Origin: Rhizobium gallicum bv. gallicum R602sp | Lineage (GTDB): Bacteria > Pseudomonadota > Alphaproteobacteria > Rhizobiales > Rhizobiaceae | DNA length: 64,000 nt | NCBI RefSeq assembly: GCF_000816845.1 | Contig: NZ_CP006877.1 | Span: 1,555,501-1,619,500, forward strand | Direction: 5' to 3' | Part shown: positions 1 to 8,742 of the stretch, one piece after another | Position numbering within the stretch: the stretch's first letter is position 1 | Layout: every line of letters starts with the position of its first letter | The notes under the pieces: generated by a model | Told to the model about the DNA's origin: nothing | Seen by the model: only the letters and a program-made list of their open reading frames with translations | Database searches by the model: none | Translations under genes and position numbers: made by a program

Positions 1-135
1 CGGATGGCCCATCCCGGAAGCCAGCCCGCGCGCGGCCTGCAATTTGGCTTCCTCCCGACGCTCGGCCGCGGCCGCAGTGTCCGAGCAGCGTGCATCATCC
101 GTGCCGGAATCAAAGCTCTTGTCCTGACCTGGCAT
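1..135 (-). CDS. hypothetical protein, C-terminus cut by window edge
   Basis: Forty-five codons of a minus-strand reading frame run off the left edge. The ATG at 133-135 is preceded by GTAGGAGATCGAC, a good ribosome binding site. The visible part is polar and Ala/Glu/Arg-rich with no recognisable domain. It is the third gene of a run of small minus-strand genes (295-468, then 161-298, then this one), and its ribosome binding site lies just after the stop of the second gene, so co-transcription is likely. The function is unknown. Confidence 0.6.
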   Translation of the reverse strand, partial: MPGQDKSFDSGTDDARCSDTAAAAERREEAKLQAARGLASGMGHP

Positions 136-141
136 GTCGAT

Positions 142-173
142 CTCCTACTGTGACTGGCTCCTACTGTGACTGG
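142..173. repeat. perfect 16-bp tandem duplication
   Basis: The unit CTCCTACTGTGACTGG occurs twice back to back, at 142-157 and 158-173. Read on the minus strand each unit contains AGGAG. The downstream copy is the ribosome binding site of the partial gene starting at 135, and the upstream copy contains the stop codon of the gene at 161-298. Confidence 0.9.
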
Positions 174-298
174 TCAATTGCGTGGGGAGCGGGCCGGCCG
201 GGCGTTCCGGACGACTGGAAATAACCAGCGCTCTCGGCGGCAAGAACAGCGGCAAGCGCCAGCGCGACGGCGACCGCCCAGGCATACCGCCGGCTCAT
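161..298 (-). CDS. small hydrophobic protein, 45 aa
   Basis: A 45-residue frame starts at ATG 296-298, which overlaps the TGA of the upstream gene in an ATGA arrangement typical of translational coupling. Residues 6-22 are almost all Ala, Val and Leu and follow two arginines, which suggests a signal anchor or a short membrane segment. The tail is Pro/Gly/Ser-rich. The TAG stop (161-163) falls inside the 16-bp tandem repeat. No family is recognised. Coupling and codon use make it more likely real than not. Confidence 0.55.
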   Translation of the reverse strand: MSRRYAWAVAVALALAAVLAAESAGYFQSSGTPGRPAPHAIDQSQ

Positions 299-468
299 TG
301 CGATGCCTCATGCGGCGGCTTCTCGTAGAGTTTCCGCACCCTGCGGTCCTGCGCCTCCTGCTCACTGCGCGAGAGCTTGCGGTTTGTGAGCATGCCGTAG
401 GCGATCGCGCAGCCGAGAAGGAAGGCGCCGCCGGCGATAGCGAAGAGCCAAAGATACTCCGCAACCAT
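295..468 (-). CDS. small single-pass membrane protein, 57 aa
   Basis: The frame starts at ATG 466-468 behind GGAGGATCGAAGC, a strong ribosome binding site. An upstream start in the same frame would add 35 residues but has no such site. Residues 4-26 form one hydrophobic helix (YLWLFAIAGGAFLLGCAIAYG), followed by a charged, Arg/Glu-rich cytoplasmic-looking tail. It is the first gene of a small coupled cluster with the frames at 161-298 and 1-135. The function is unknown. Confidence 0.65.
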   Translation of the reverse strand: MVAEYLWLFAIAGGAFLLGCAIAYGMLTNRKLSRSEQEAQDRRVRKLYEKPPHEASQ

Positions 469-597
469 GCTTCGATCCTCCTTGACGATTCGAACCGGTG
501 GACGGCGGATTTGTTCCGTTGCGGCAACAGCAAGACCGAAAGGGGACCGGCCGGTCAGGCTGCGGCTTGACATTTTCAGTTGACGGAAAGGCGGCCG

Positions 598-804
598 TCA
601 GGCGCTCCGGCGAAACGAAACCGCGTAGCGATCCGCTGCGCGTTCGATGCTGTCGAGGGTATTCATGAGATCGACCATATCGCAGGCCTCAGCCCACTGC
701 ATGCCGCAGATCGGAATACCGTCCAGGGCGGCTGGCTGCATTGTCATTCCGTCAACAACAAGCCAGCGATCATCGGCTTGATGCCGGAGATTATACCGTC
801 GCAT
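598..804 (-). CDS. hypothetical protein, 68 aa
   Basis: This is a minus-strand frame of 68 codons. The ATG at 802-804 sits 7 nt from a GGGAGAG-type ribosome binding site; a GTG directly before it is an alternative start. The protein is mixed alpha/beta in composition with one Met-rich stretch and two Cys, and no signal peptide or membrane segment. No family is recognised. It is isolated between two other short minus-strand genes, and the opposite-strand frame over the same DNA lacks a ribosome binding site. Confidence 0.5.
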   Translation of the reverse strand: MRRYNLRHQADDRWLVVDGMTMQPAALDGIPICGMQWAEACDMVDLMNTLDSIERAADRYAVSFRRSA

Positions 805-891
805 CACCTCTCTCCCGCGGCGACCATATCATATTTTAGCAAGAGCGCGAATACGCTTGGTCAGTCGGTGGATGGCGAATGCAGGGCCCGG

Positions 892-1152
892 TCAGTGCAC
901 GGATTGCTCGGTATCGTCCAGAAACGAGCGAATGCCGTCGCGGGCGATTGTCGCCAGGAATTCGTCAAACGCCTCGCGGTCGGTCGCGAACGGTTCGTCC
1001 CAGCGGATGAGGTCCTCCTCCTGCGTCACGACTTCCATCGACCAGTCCTCGTTGGAGCCGGCTGTCCGGAAGATATCAACGAGCACGGTAACGCCGTCCT
1101 CGGTGAATTCGCCGGCGAGTTCGGAATATTCGAGTTTCGGTTTTTTGGGCAT
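892..1152 (-). CDS. conserved-looking acidic hypothetical protein, 86 aa
   Basis: The frame begins at ATG 1150-1152 (MPKKPKLEYSEL) and encodes a strongly acidic soluble protein with no signal peptide. A TTG four codons further upstream is a weaker start. The composition (alternating Val/Asp strands, then an acidic helix rich in Phe and Glu) resembles a small folded domain, but I cannot assign a family. The ribosome binding site is weak (GGAT about 12 nt upstream). No operon partner is evident. Confidence 0.5.
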   Translation of the reverse strand: MPKKPKLEYSELAGEFTEDGVTVLVDIFRTAGSNEDWSMEVVTQEEDLIRWDEPFATDREAFDEFLATIARDGIRSFLDDTEQSVH

Positions 1153-1344
1153 TCGATATCGCAATCCATAATAGTCATAGCGTACACGAGCGAGGTACTT
1201 TCACGTGCGCCTGGTAGATTTGTCAAGGAAACAGCCATTCAAAGCAACGCCGCGGTCCGGTTGCGCCGGGTTTCCCGCGAAGAGGGAACTCTCTTAGCCG
1301 CGTGTCGTTGTTCCCATGTCACCACCAGCCAATGGAGCGGCAAA

Positions 1345-1518
1345 ATGAGCAAGACAGACGTCAAAAAGCTCGTGAAGCGGGCCGAACGCCAAGTCGAAAA
1401 CACCAGCGCCGGCGGCCATCTCGGCGGCACCTATTTCGGCCAGCAACCCGACGGAAAGACGGCATCCTCGACCAATAGCGAGGCGCGCAAGTCACGCTCG
1501 AACGACGGCAGCAAGTGA
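1345..1518 (+). CDS. small basic hypothetical protein, 57 aa
   Basis: ATG at 1345 follows GGAGCGGCAAA, an appropriately spaced ribosome binding site. The 57-residue product is Lys/Arg-rich at the N-terminus (MSKTDVKKLVKRAERQ) and low-complexity, Gly/Ser/Thr/Asn-rich at the C-terminus, so it is probably largely disordered and could bind nucleic acid. The frame stays open for a long way upstream, but only this start has a ribosome binding site. The function is unknown. Confidence 0.55.
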   Translation: MSKTDVKKLVKRAERQVENTSAGGHLGGTYFGQQPDGKTASSTNSEARKSRSNDGSK

Positions 1519-1820
1519 CGACGAGTATGGACGGCTGCCCTCGGCTGACGATGCGATCGGAGCGTCCGGACTGCTCGGGCGTGTGGCACCGTGCGCCAAA
1601 AAATCGTGATGCAAATGGCCCCCGGCACAACGGCCATGCCGAATGTTAGCTACGGACTTCGTTGTGTCCTCATTCTTGTAGGCGTCGACACGCTCACTCT
1701 CGAGTGGCGGACTGTTCCTTTCTCGGCGCGATTTGCGCGCCGGCCGGTGAGCGGCATGTTTCGGATCACACAGCCCGCGCACCGCCTCGCCAGCCGGCGG
1801 CTTTTCTTACAGCCACATCA
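1519..1820. other. intergenic stretch with no supported gene
   Basis: Open frames exist on both strands here, but none has a ribosome binding site or recognisable protein content. The right end abuts a minus-strand terminator. Confidence 0.5.
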
Positions 1821-1851
1821 AAAAAAGACCGCCCCGATCTGCGAGGCGGTC
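1821..1851 (-). terminator. intrinsic terminator, minus strand
   Basis: On the minus strand GACCGCC and GGCGGTC form a 7-bp stem that is followed directly by seven T residues. Nothing annotated on the minus strand reads into it except the candidate small RNA starting near 1987. Confidence 0.8.
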
Positions 1852-1987
1852 AATGCGGATTCGATATCCGGCGACCACGGTGAGAGAGGGGTGAGAGACA
1901 CCGGAGTCGATAGCAGCTTGGCGCAGCTGATCGCCTCTTTGGTTGGGGTGTTGAGGCGATAGAGCAACATATCAATGGACCGCCCCT
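1821..1987 (-). ncRNA. candidate small RNA (about 165 nt), possibly with a short frame
   Basis: A perfect TATAAT lies at 1994-1999 on the minus strand, which predicts a start near 1987, and an intrinsic terminator ends at about 1821. Between them is a perfect 8-bp hairpin (ATCGCCTC / GAGGCGAT, loop rich in A and C), a second 5-bp hairpin and a C-rich unpaired stretch. This is the usual layout of a trans-acting bacterial small RNA. No good -35 is visible, but a CCAAG-N7-CTTGG palindrome sits just upstream of the -10. A 50-codon frame starting at 1970 also runs into the terminator, so a dual-function RNA or a small protein is an alternative. I cannot assign a family. Confidence 0.5.
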
Positions 1988-2133
1988 CCCGAAATTATAC
2001 GTTGGTTGTCCCAAGCTAGGCCCTTGGTATGCGGCGTCCTGCTTCTTATGCGCGATTCATATTCCATCGAATCGTCGCAACCTGCGGGAAGAGCCCGGAA
2101 AACATGGTAATTCTGGTTAAATCATCGACGCAT

Positions 2134-2157
2134 AAAAAAACCGCCAACAAGCGCGGT
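2134..2157 (-). terminator. intrinsic terminator of tRNA-Thr
   Basis: On the minus strand ACCGC / GCGGT form a short stem followed by six or seven T residues, about 35 nt downstream of the tRNA 3' end. Confidence 0.75.
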
Positions 2158-2192
2158 CCAGCATCAAGTCCCTGATTTTATTAACTAATATA

Positions 2193-2268
<76 letters not shown>

Positions 2269-2449
2269 AATGCGTGCCAACTAGCAGATTCTTCCGGTCT
2301 GTAAAGAAAAATCCGGCCTGGGCGCGATTTCGTGATCTATCATAGACCCAATCCCTCTTCATTTCATGAACAAAAGCTGAAGTAACGATTCAGGAGCAGT
2401 TCAGGGCAGGAGGCGCAGATTTCGCTCACCTTCATCAAGGAGATGAGCC

Positions 2450-2770
2450 ATGAGAATTGCCCGTTTTGCCATTGCAGCGCTTCTGTCGCTTGGATCGGCC
2501 GTCGTTGCCGTCGAGCCCGTGGTTGCCGCTCCCGTACATGCACCTGTTGCTTCCGTCGATAAGAGCGACGTCGTGAAGGTGCACTACCGTGATTATCGCC
2601 GCCATGGGCGCCATTCGTGGCGGCATGAACGCCGTTACTGGCGCCATCATCCGTATGCCTATGAGCGCCGCCACTACCGGCCCTGGCGCGCCGAGCGCAG
2701 GTGGAGGGAACGTTATTACCGGCGTCATCACTACCGGTCGCACTATTTGTATTTCGGCATCAACCTGTGA
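2450..2770 (+). CDS. secreted His/Arg/Tyr-rich protein, 106 aa
   Basis: ATG at 2450 follows AAGGAGATGAGCC. Residues 1-27 are a clear Sec signal peptide (positive n-region, Ala/Leu core, AAPVHA-type end). The mature part is dominated by His, Arg, Tyr and Trp in a repeating YRR/HHR/WR pattern and ends in an aromatic LYFGINL. Such composition suggests a periplasmic or surface protein that could bind metal, heme or polyanions, but that is inference. Rhizobia carry several families of small secreted Arg/Tyr/His-rich proteins, and I cannot place this one with certainty. Confidence 0.75.
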   Translation: MRIARFAIAALLSLGSAVVAVEPVVAAPVHAPVASVDKSDVVKVHYRDYRRHGRHSWRHERRYWRHHPYAYERRHYRPWRAERRWRERYYRRHHYRSHYLYFGINL

Positions 2771-2905
2771 TTGCCCGCTCGCTTGCTGATGCCGGATTCG
2801 TGTGGCCGGCTCTCAAAAGGGTGGCATCATCGGGATATCGAGAATGGGGCTGCTGGAGCAGCCGTCGATCAGCAAACGCGATGCCGCCGGAGCGATTCCC
2901 GGCGG

Positions 2906-3064
2906 CTATTGCACCGGTGGTGTCGGTGTGGGTACCGGCGTCACAGGCGCCAGAGGATCCGGCTGGCGCGTCGGCTGGGTGGGATCGACCCATATGATAC
3001 TGATAATGATGGCGACGAAGACTGCGATGAACAGGATGCCGAACAGGAGGGGCCGGATTGCCAT
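2906..3064 (-). CDS. small membrane protein with proline-rich tail, 52 aa
   Basis: A short minus-strand frame begins at ATG 3062-3064, with AGGA about 11 nt upstream. Residues 5-24 form a strongly hydrophobic helix (PLLFGILFIAVFVAIIISII). The rest is a Pro/Thr/Val-rich tail ending in PTPTPPVQ, which would probably extend into the periplasm. Hydrophobicity and third-position GC fit a real gene. No family is recognised. It is convergent with the secreted His/Arg-rich gene to its left. Confidence 0.65.
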   Translation of the reverse strand: MAIRPLLFGILFIAVFVAIIISIIWVDPTQPTRQPDPLAPVTPVPTPTPPVQ

Positions 3065-3148
3065 GCCGGGTATTTTCCTTCTCTCTTGCTGTTGTGCTGC
3101 GCTGTGGCGAACCTTGGGCCCACCATTCGTTCATTTTGAGACGTCCGC

Positions 3149-4039
3149 TTATTTCTTCAGATGAAGCCGGGCCGCATACATCGCGATCGCAGCCGCGTTC
3201 GAGACGTTCAGCGATTTGATCGCGCCCGGCATGTCGAGCCGCGCAAGCGCGCTGACGGTCTCGCGCGTCTTCTGCCTGAGACCCTTGCCTTCGGAACCGA
3301 GGACGAGCGCAACCTTGTCGCCTGAGAACGTGCCTTCGATCGGCGCTGGTCCTTCGGAATCGAGGCCGATCGAGAAGAAGCCGAGCCGGTGCAATTCACC
3401 AAGCGCGTCGGCAAGATTGGTAATCTGTATATAAGGAATGAGTTCGAGCGCGCCGGAAGCCGATTTCGCAAGCACGCCCGATTCGGTCGGGCTGTGTCTT
3501 TGCGTGGTGATAACGGCGCCTGCATTGAAGGCGACGGCCGAGCGCATGATGGCGCCGACATTGTGCGGATCGGTGACCTGGTCGAGCACGAGGAGCAGCG
3601 GGCTGTCTTTCAGCGCCTCCAGGCGCCGGACGGGCAGGGGGCGGGTCTCCAGCATCACGCCCTGGTGGATCGCATCGGGGCCGAGCACCTTGTCGATATC
3701 CTGCGGCGAGACGATCTCGACTGGAATGCCGAGCTGGCCGGCATCGATTTCGAGGCGGGTGAGCGCATTCTGCGTCACCGTCAGCTTGACGTTTTTCCGC
3801 TCGGGATTTTCGATTGCGGCGCGCACGGTATGCAGGCCGTAGAGATAAACCTGGTCGGCCGTAAGCGCCGGCGCCTTCCAATCCTCGCCGCCGCGTTTGC
3901 GCTTGTGCGGAGGAGGCGTCGGAATTTCGCCGCGCTCGCGCTTGGCATCACGGTGGGCACGCCGCAGAGTGGCGTAGTGCGTATCCTTGGGGGACTTGTC
4001 GGTTGCGGGCTTGCCGCCGGATTTGTTGTCTTTGCTCAT
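3149..4039 (-). CDS. rlmB: TrmH-family RNA 2'-O-methyltransferase, RlmB-like
   Basis: A SpoU/TrmH (SPOUT) methyltransferase of 296 aa that probably methylates the ribose of a guanosine in 23S rRNA using S-adenosylmethionine. After about 50 basic, disordered residues comes the substrate-binding domain (from about LYGLHTVRAAI). The catalytic domain carries the three SPOUT motifs: NVGAIMRSAVAFNAG near residue 160, LVLGSEGKGL near 245 and LNVSNAAAIAMY near 278. The last two form the knotted cofactor pocket. Family membership is firm; the exact target nucleotide (RlmB versus another TrmH paralogue) is inferred. It is transcribed away from the tRNA-Tyr/tRNA-Gly pair. Confidence 0.88.
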   Translation of the reverse strand: MSKDNKSGGKPATDKSPKDTHYATLRRAHRDAKRERGEIPTPPPHKRKRGGEDWKAPALTADQVYLYGLHTVRAAIENPERKNVKLTVTQNALTRLEIDAGQLGIPVEIVSPQDIDKVLGPDAIHQGVMLETRPLPVRRLEALKDSPLLLVLDQVTDPHNVGAIMRSAVAFNAGAVITTQRHSPTESGVLAKSASGALELIPYIQITNLADALGELHRLGFFSIGLDSEGPAPIEGTFSGDKVALVLGSEGKGLRQKTRETVSALARLDMPGAIKSLNVSNAAAIAMYAARLHLKK

Positions 4040-4240
4040 GCGGCTTTATAACGGCGGTGCTTCACCGCGCATAGGGTTTCTTTGCCGGCGGCGGCTTTCA
4101 ACATGCGATGAAATTTTTCGTGTTTTTTCTATTGTCTTCATGTTGACATGGGCAAATGCTCCGGTCATATACGCGGCGCAGATCGAGGGGCGGTAACGCT
4201 CCTGGGTCTTCGAGCTTGGTTACGATCCAGACGAAAAACT

Positions 4241-4325
4241 GGAGAGATGCCCGAGTGGTTAAAGGGGACGGACTGTAAATCCGTTGGCTCAGCCTACGTT
4301 GGTTCAAATCCAACTCTCTCCACCA
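4241..4325 (+). tRNA. tRNA-Tyr (GUA)
   Basis: An 85-nt class II tRNA with acceptor stem GGAGAGA/TCTCTCC, anticodon GTA in the loop CTGTAAA, a long variable arm (about 4285-4298), a canonical T-arm, discriminator A and encoded CCA. It is followed 25 nt later by tRNA-Gly, so the two are probably one transcript. Confidence 0.97.
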
Positions 4326-4350
4326 TTCGTCACTGGGATCGGACCACCCC

Positions 4351-4424
4351 GCGGGTATAGCTCAATGGTAGAGCAGCAGCCTTCCAAGCTGAATACGCGG
4401 GTTCGATTCCCGCTACCCGCTCCA
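4351..4424 (+). tRNA. tRNA-Gly (UCC)
   Basis: A 74-nt tRNA with acceptor stem GCGGGTA/TACCCGC, anticodon TCC in the loop CTTCCAA, T-arm GGGTTCGATTCCC, discriminator T and encoded CCA. It forms a pair with tRNA-Tyr. Confidence 0.97.
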
Positions 4425-4446
4425 AACTTTTCAATACTTTTGCAAT

Positions 4447-4473
4447 GCCGCGCATTGCGCGCGCGCGTTTTTT
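4447..4473 (+). terminator. probable terminator of the tRNA-Tyr/Gly transcript
   Basis: A GC-only stem (CGCGC, short loop, then CGCGCGCG) is followed by six T residues, 23 nt after tRNA-Gly. Confidence 0.65.
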
Positions 4474-4555
4474 GACGTCGCGCCTTCAAGGGCGAAAAAT
4501 TTCTGTTTGAACGACGCGGATACTGCTGCTTAACTGGCCGCCATTGAGAGGTGTC

Positions 4556-4858
4556 ATGCGAAATGTGATTTTGGCCGCTGCATTTTTGCTTCCGTCGGTC
4601 GCCCTTGCCGCCGAGGCCGTGGAAGTCAGGGCCCGCGATCTCAGCTGTGGCGAACTCGCGCAGTTCATCCGGCAAAATAAAACAGTATTTGTCCGAATCG
4701 GCATCGGCGGCCGCAGCTTCCGCTATCCGCCGGCGCGCTGCAGGCTGGGGGACAAGCACTCGACGACCAGTTTTCGGGATGCCAGTGGAAAGCTCTGCGT
4801 CCTCGATTATGCCTGCGTCTACGATCCAGAGTCTTTTTATAACAAGATCCCGAATTAG
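4556..4858 (+). CDS. secreted hypothetical protein, 100 aa
   Basis: ATG at 4556 follows GAGAGGTGTC. The first 18-20 residues are a Sec signal peptide ending in VALAAEA. The mature part of about 80 residues has four cysteines (in LSCGEL, ARCRLG, KLCVLDYACV), probably two disulfides, and looks like a compact periplasmic domain. I do not recognise the family. It sits alone between tRNA-Gly and tuf, a place where many proteobacteria have only tRNA genes, so it looks like an insertion into an older tRNA-tuf arrangement. Confidence 0.7.
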   Translation: MRNVILAAAFLLPSVALAAEAVEVRARDLSCGELAQFIRQNKTVFVRIGIGGRSFRYPPARCRLGDKHSTTSFRDASGKLCVLDYACVYDPESFYNKIPN

Positions 4859-5185
4859 GGTTGGAGCTAAGCCGCACGACCAGTCGCCACGGTTTGCAGC
4901 GCTCGCCCGTTTGGGAGTTCGCGGGGACCAGGACAGCTTGAACGAGGTGCCTGCGCGATCACCCATTCGATACCGCTGCCCGCTGCAGATTTTCCCCTTG
5001 GTTTCAACGATTTTCGCCGGCTTCGGGGCGAATCGTCTTGCTCGGCGCGAATTGTCTCCGATATGCGCTTGCAAGCCAAGAATGGCGTTCGCAATTAGGT
5101 CTTGCGCAATCCCGCCGAAAGCCTTAAACGGCGGCACTAAACCGGCTCGCCGGGGTCACCCATTTCGTTCACAGGAAGCATTCAA
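4859..5185. other. leader/promoter region upstream of the first tuf
   Basis: A 327-nt gap with no supportable gene. It must contain the promoter and a long 5' leader of tuf. A candidate -35/-10 pair (TTGCTC, 16 nt, GATATG at about 5038-5065) is weak. Confidence 0.4.
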
Positions 5186-6361
<1,176 letters not shown>

Positions 6362-6386
6362 TCTTCGCATTAGCTTGGATTGAAAG

Positions 6387-6414
6387 AAGCCCCGCTGGAA
6401 ACGGCGGGGCTTTT
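6387..6414 (+). terminator. intrinsic terminator of tuf copy 1
   Basis: AAGCCCCGC and GCGGGGCTT form a 9-bp stem with an 8-nt loop, continuing into TTTT. It lies 26 nt after the stop codon. Confidence 0.9.
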
Positions 6415-6682
6415 GCGTTGCATTATTGTTGACGTTCGGACGTCGAATCGCCACCGATACGGATCATCGGTTCGGCAAGTCCTTCAAAGCCTCGCCGGAT
6501 TGTAGATGTGGCCCTACGACATCAAGATCTAGGCCCGCGCTGGAAGAGGTGCTGGCCGGAGTCCTGGAAGTGGAAGCAGCATAGGCGAAATCTGACCGTG
6601 GCTTCTAAATCGCCACGCCTTCACCTTGCGCCCTGTGGCGGAGCCTTTATCTATTTCTTCTATCTGATGCGGAGGAGATTTC

Positions 6683-7576
6683 ATGAAGAAGCGTATTCTC
6701 TTTACCGGCGGTTCGGGCAAGGCCGGACGTCATGTCGTGCCTTGGCTGGTGAATGCCGGCTATGAGGTTCACAATGTCGATCTGGTGCCGCTCGACAGCC
6801 CCGGCGTCACCAACCTGATTGCCGACATCACCGACAGCGGCCAGGTCTTCAACGCGCTGTCCATGCATCGCGATCTTCCCGATCTGGAGCCGGGCAACGG
6901 CGTCCAAGGCTTCGACGCTGTCGTGCATTTCGCTGCGATACCGCGCATTCAGATCAAAACGGACAATGAGACGTTCCGCATCAACACGATGGGTACTTAC
7001 AATGTCCTCGAGGCAGCGGTGAAGCTCGGCGTCAGGAAGATCATCCTTGCCTCCAGCGAGACCACCTATGGCGTCTGCTTCGCCGAAGGGAAGAAGGATT
7101 TCCATCAGTTTCCGCTGGAGGAGGACTACGACGTCGATCCAATGGACAGCTACGGTCTGTCGAAGGTGCTGAACGAAAAGACGGCGCGCGCTTTTGCCGA
7201 GCGGTCCGGTGCCGATATCTATGCCTTGCGCATCGGAAACGTCATCGAGCCGCATGAATATGACAGGTTTCCCGGCTTCATCGCCAATCCCGAGACGCGC
7301 CGGCGCAACGCGTGGAACTATGTCGACGCCCGCGATCTCGCGCAGGTCGTCCATTTATGCATCGAAAAGAGCGGATTGGGCTTCCAGGTCTTCAATGCGG
7401 TGAACGACACCGTGACTGCCAATATGCCGTCGAAGGAACTCGCCAAACGCTTCTTTCCGAACGTGCCCTTCACCCGCGAGATCGGGGAGCATGAGGGGCT
7501 GCTTTCCAACCGCAAGATCCGCGAAGTCCTCGGCTTCAAGGAAGAGCACGACTGGCGCAAATATGTGAAGCTCTGA
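6683..7576 (+). CDS. NAD-dependent epimerase/dehydratase family protein
   Basis: An extended short-chain dehydrogenase of 297 aa. The N-terminal Rossmann motif is TGGSGKAGRH (residues 8-17), followed by VDLVPLDSP, where Asp can bind the NAD ribose. The catalytic YxxxK lies in DSYGLSKVLNEK (Tyr near 157), preceded by an ASSETTYG segment supplying Ser/Thr. The substrate is probably a sugar or sugar acid, but it cannot be read from sequence; uronate dehydrogenases and sugar epimerases share this layout. The start follows GGAGGAGATTTC. The gene is single, inserted between tuf and tRNA-Trp, which are closely linked to secE in many proteobacteria. Confidence 0.85.
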   Translation: MKKRILFTGGSGKAGRHVVPWLVNAGYEVHNVDLVPLDSPGVTNLIADITDSGQVFNALSMHRDLPDLEPGNGVQGFDAVVHFAAIPRIQIKTDNETFRINTMGTYNVLEAAVKLGVRKIILASSETTYGVCFAEGKKDFHQFPLEEDYDVDPMDSYGLSKVLNEKTARAFAERSGADIYALRIGNVIEPHEYDRFPGFIANPETRRRNAWNYVDARDLAQVVHLCIEKSGLGFQVFNAVNDTVTANMPSKELAKRFFPNVPFTREIGEHEGLLSNRKIREVLGFKEEHDWRKYVKL

Positions 7577-7718
7577 CCGCAGGCCATGCCGGGGTGATGC
7601 GGATTGGGAAAAATCGAAAATCGCACTTGCATATCCCGTGCCACCGTCTTAAAGGGAGCGCCATGCTTGCAGGAAGCGCTTCGACCCTCATGGTCAAAGG
7701 GCTGAATGTAAAGCGTAA

Positions 7719-7794
7719 AGGGGTATAGCTCAGCTGGTAGAGCGGCGGTCTCCAAAACCGCAGGTCGGGGGTTCGAGCCCCTCTGCCCCTGCCA
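7719..7794 (+). tRNA. tRNA-Trp (CCA)
   Basis: A 76-nt tRNA with acceptor stem AGGGGTA/TGCCCCT, anticodon CCA in the loop CTCCAAA, T-arm GGGGTTCGAGCCCC, discriminator G and encoded 3' CCA. It lies 188 nt upstream of secE, the usual alphaproteobacterial order. Confidence 0.97.
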
Positions 7795-7982
7795 TCTTCT
7801 TCGAAGGGAAAGCGCGGACGTTCTCGCAGCGGTCCGTCGGGGAGGGTATTATGGCAAATTTCGCTAGACGTCGGTTTTCCTCTTGTGCAATTGGGAATCG
7901 GTGTTTATGTAGGGTTCAACAGACACGCGGTGCGTGGGGCTGATATGTTCAGCTTTACGTGCCGTAATTGCGTGGGCAGTCG

Positions 7983-8183
7983 ATGGCATCCAAATCTAAT
8001 CCGTTTGCGTTCCTACAGCAGGTTCGCACCGAAACGTCCAAGGTTACCTGGCCGTCTCGCCGCGAGACTATGATCTCGACGATCATGGTTCTGGTGATGG
8101 TCGTCTTTGCCGCGCTGTTTTTCTTTGCTGCTGACCAGCTGATTGGCTGGGCTTTGAGCTACGTGCTCAACACCGGCAACTGA
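7983..8183 (+). CDS. secE: preprotein translocase subunit SecE
   Basis: SecE (66 aa) clamps SecY in the inner-membrane SecYEG channel. This is the short, single-helix type: a cytoplasmic amphipathic stretch with the family motif KVTWPSRRE (residues 21-29), then one transmembrane helix (about 34-60). ATG 7983 gives MASKSNPF; an upstream in-frame start would add five residues without a better binding site. It is followed 17 nt later by nusG, the conserved pairing. SecY is encoded at 36214 in this window. Confidence 0.95.
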   Translation: MASKSNPFAFLQQVRTETSKVTWPSRRETMISTIMVLVMVVFAALFFFAADQLIGWALSYVLNTGN

Positions 8184-8200
8184 TCGGGTGGAGATATAAG

Positions 8201-8731
8201 ATGGCGGCACGTTGGTATATCGTCCACGCGTATTCGAATTTTGAGAAGAAGGTGGCTGAATCCATCGAGGAGAAGGCCAGGCAGAAGGGGCTCGAGCATC
8301 TCTTCGAAAAGATCCTCGTGCCGACCGAGAAGGTGGTTGAGGTGCGCCGCGGCCGCAAGGTCGACAGCGAGCGCAAGTTCTTTCCGGGCTATGTCATGGT
8401 TCGAGCAAACCTGACGGACGAGGCCTACCATCTCATCAAGAACACGCCGAAGGTCACTGGTTTCCTCGGCTCCGACAACAAGCCCGTTCCGATTCCGGAC
8501 TCCGAAGCCGAGCGCATTCTCGGCCAGGTCCAGGAAGGTGTCGAGCGGCCGAAGGCTTCGGTTACCTTCGAGGTTGGCGAACAGGTCCGCGTTTCCGACG
8601 GCCCGTTCGCGTCGTTCAACGGCACGGTTCAGGATGTGGACGAAGAGCGTTCGCGCCTGAAGGTGGAAGTGTCGATCTTCGGCCGTGCAACGCCGGTCGA
8701 GCTGGAATACGGTCAGGTCGAAAAGGTCTGA
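8201..8731 (+). CDS. nusG: transcription termination/antitermination factor NusG
   Basis: NusG (176 aa) binds the RNA polymerase clamp through its N-terminal NGN domain (starting RWYIVHAYSNFEKKVAE) and binds Rho or ribosomal protein S10 through its C-terminal KOW domain (about 122-176, containing VSDGPFASFNGTVQDVDEE). Length and both domains are typical. The start is preceded by GGTGGAGATATAAG. It is co-transcribed with secE, and its S10 partner (rpsJ) is at 26285. A 12-bp palindromic hairpin follows 11 nt after the stop. Confidence 0.97.
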   Translation: MAARWYIVHAYSNFEKKVAESIEEKARQKGLEHLFEKILVPTEKVVEVRRGRKVDSERKFFPGYVMVRANLTDEAYHLIKNTPKVTGFLGSDNKPVPIPDSEAERILGQVQEGVERPKASVTFEVGEQVRVSDGPFASFNGTVQDVDEERSRLKVEVSIFGRATPVELEYGQVEKV

Positions 8732-8742
8732 TTTTTGAGATG

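Noticed and set aside
166..570. 134-codon plus-strand frame near the left edge
   Set aside because: It covers the small minus-strand membrane genes, which have good binding sites and sensible hydrophobic profiles; this frame has neither.
1591..1962. 123-codon plus-strand frame
   Set aside because: No binding site, no recognisable content, and it crosses the minus-strand terminator and candidate small RNA.
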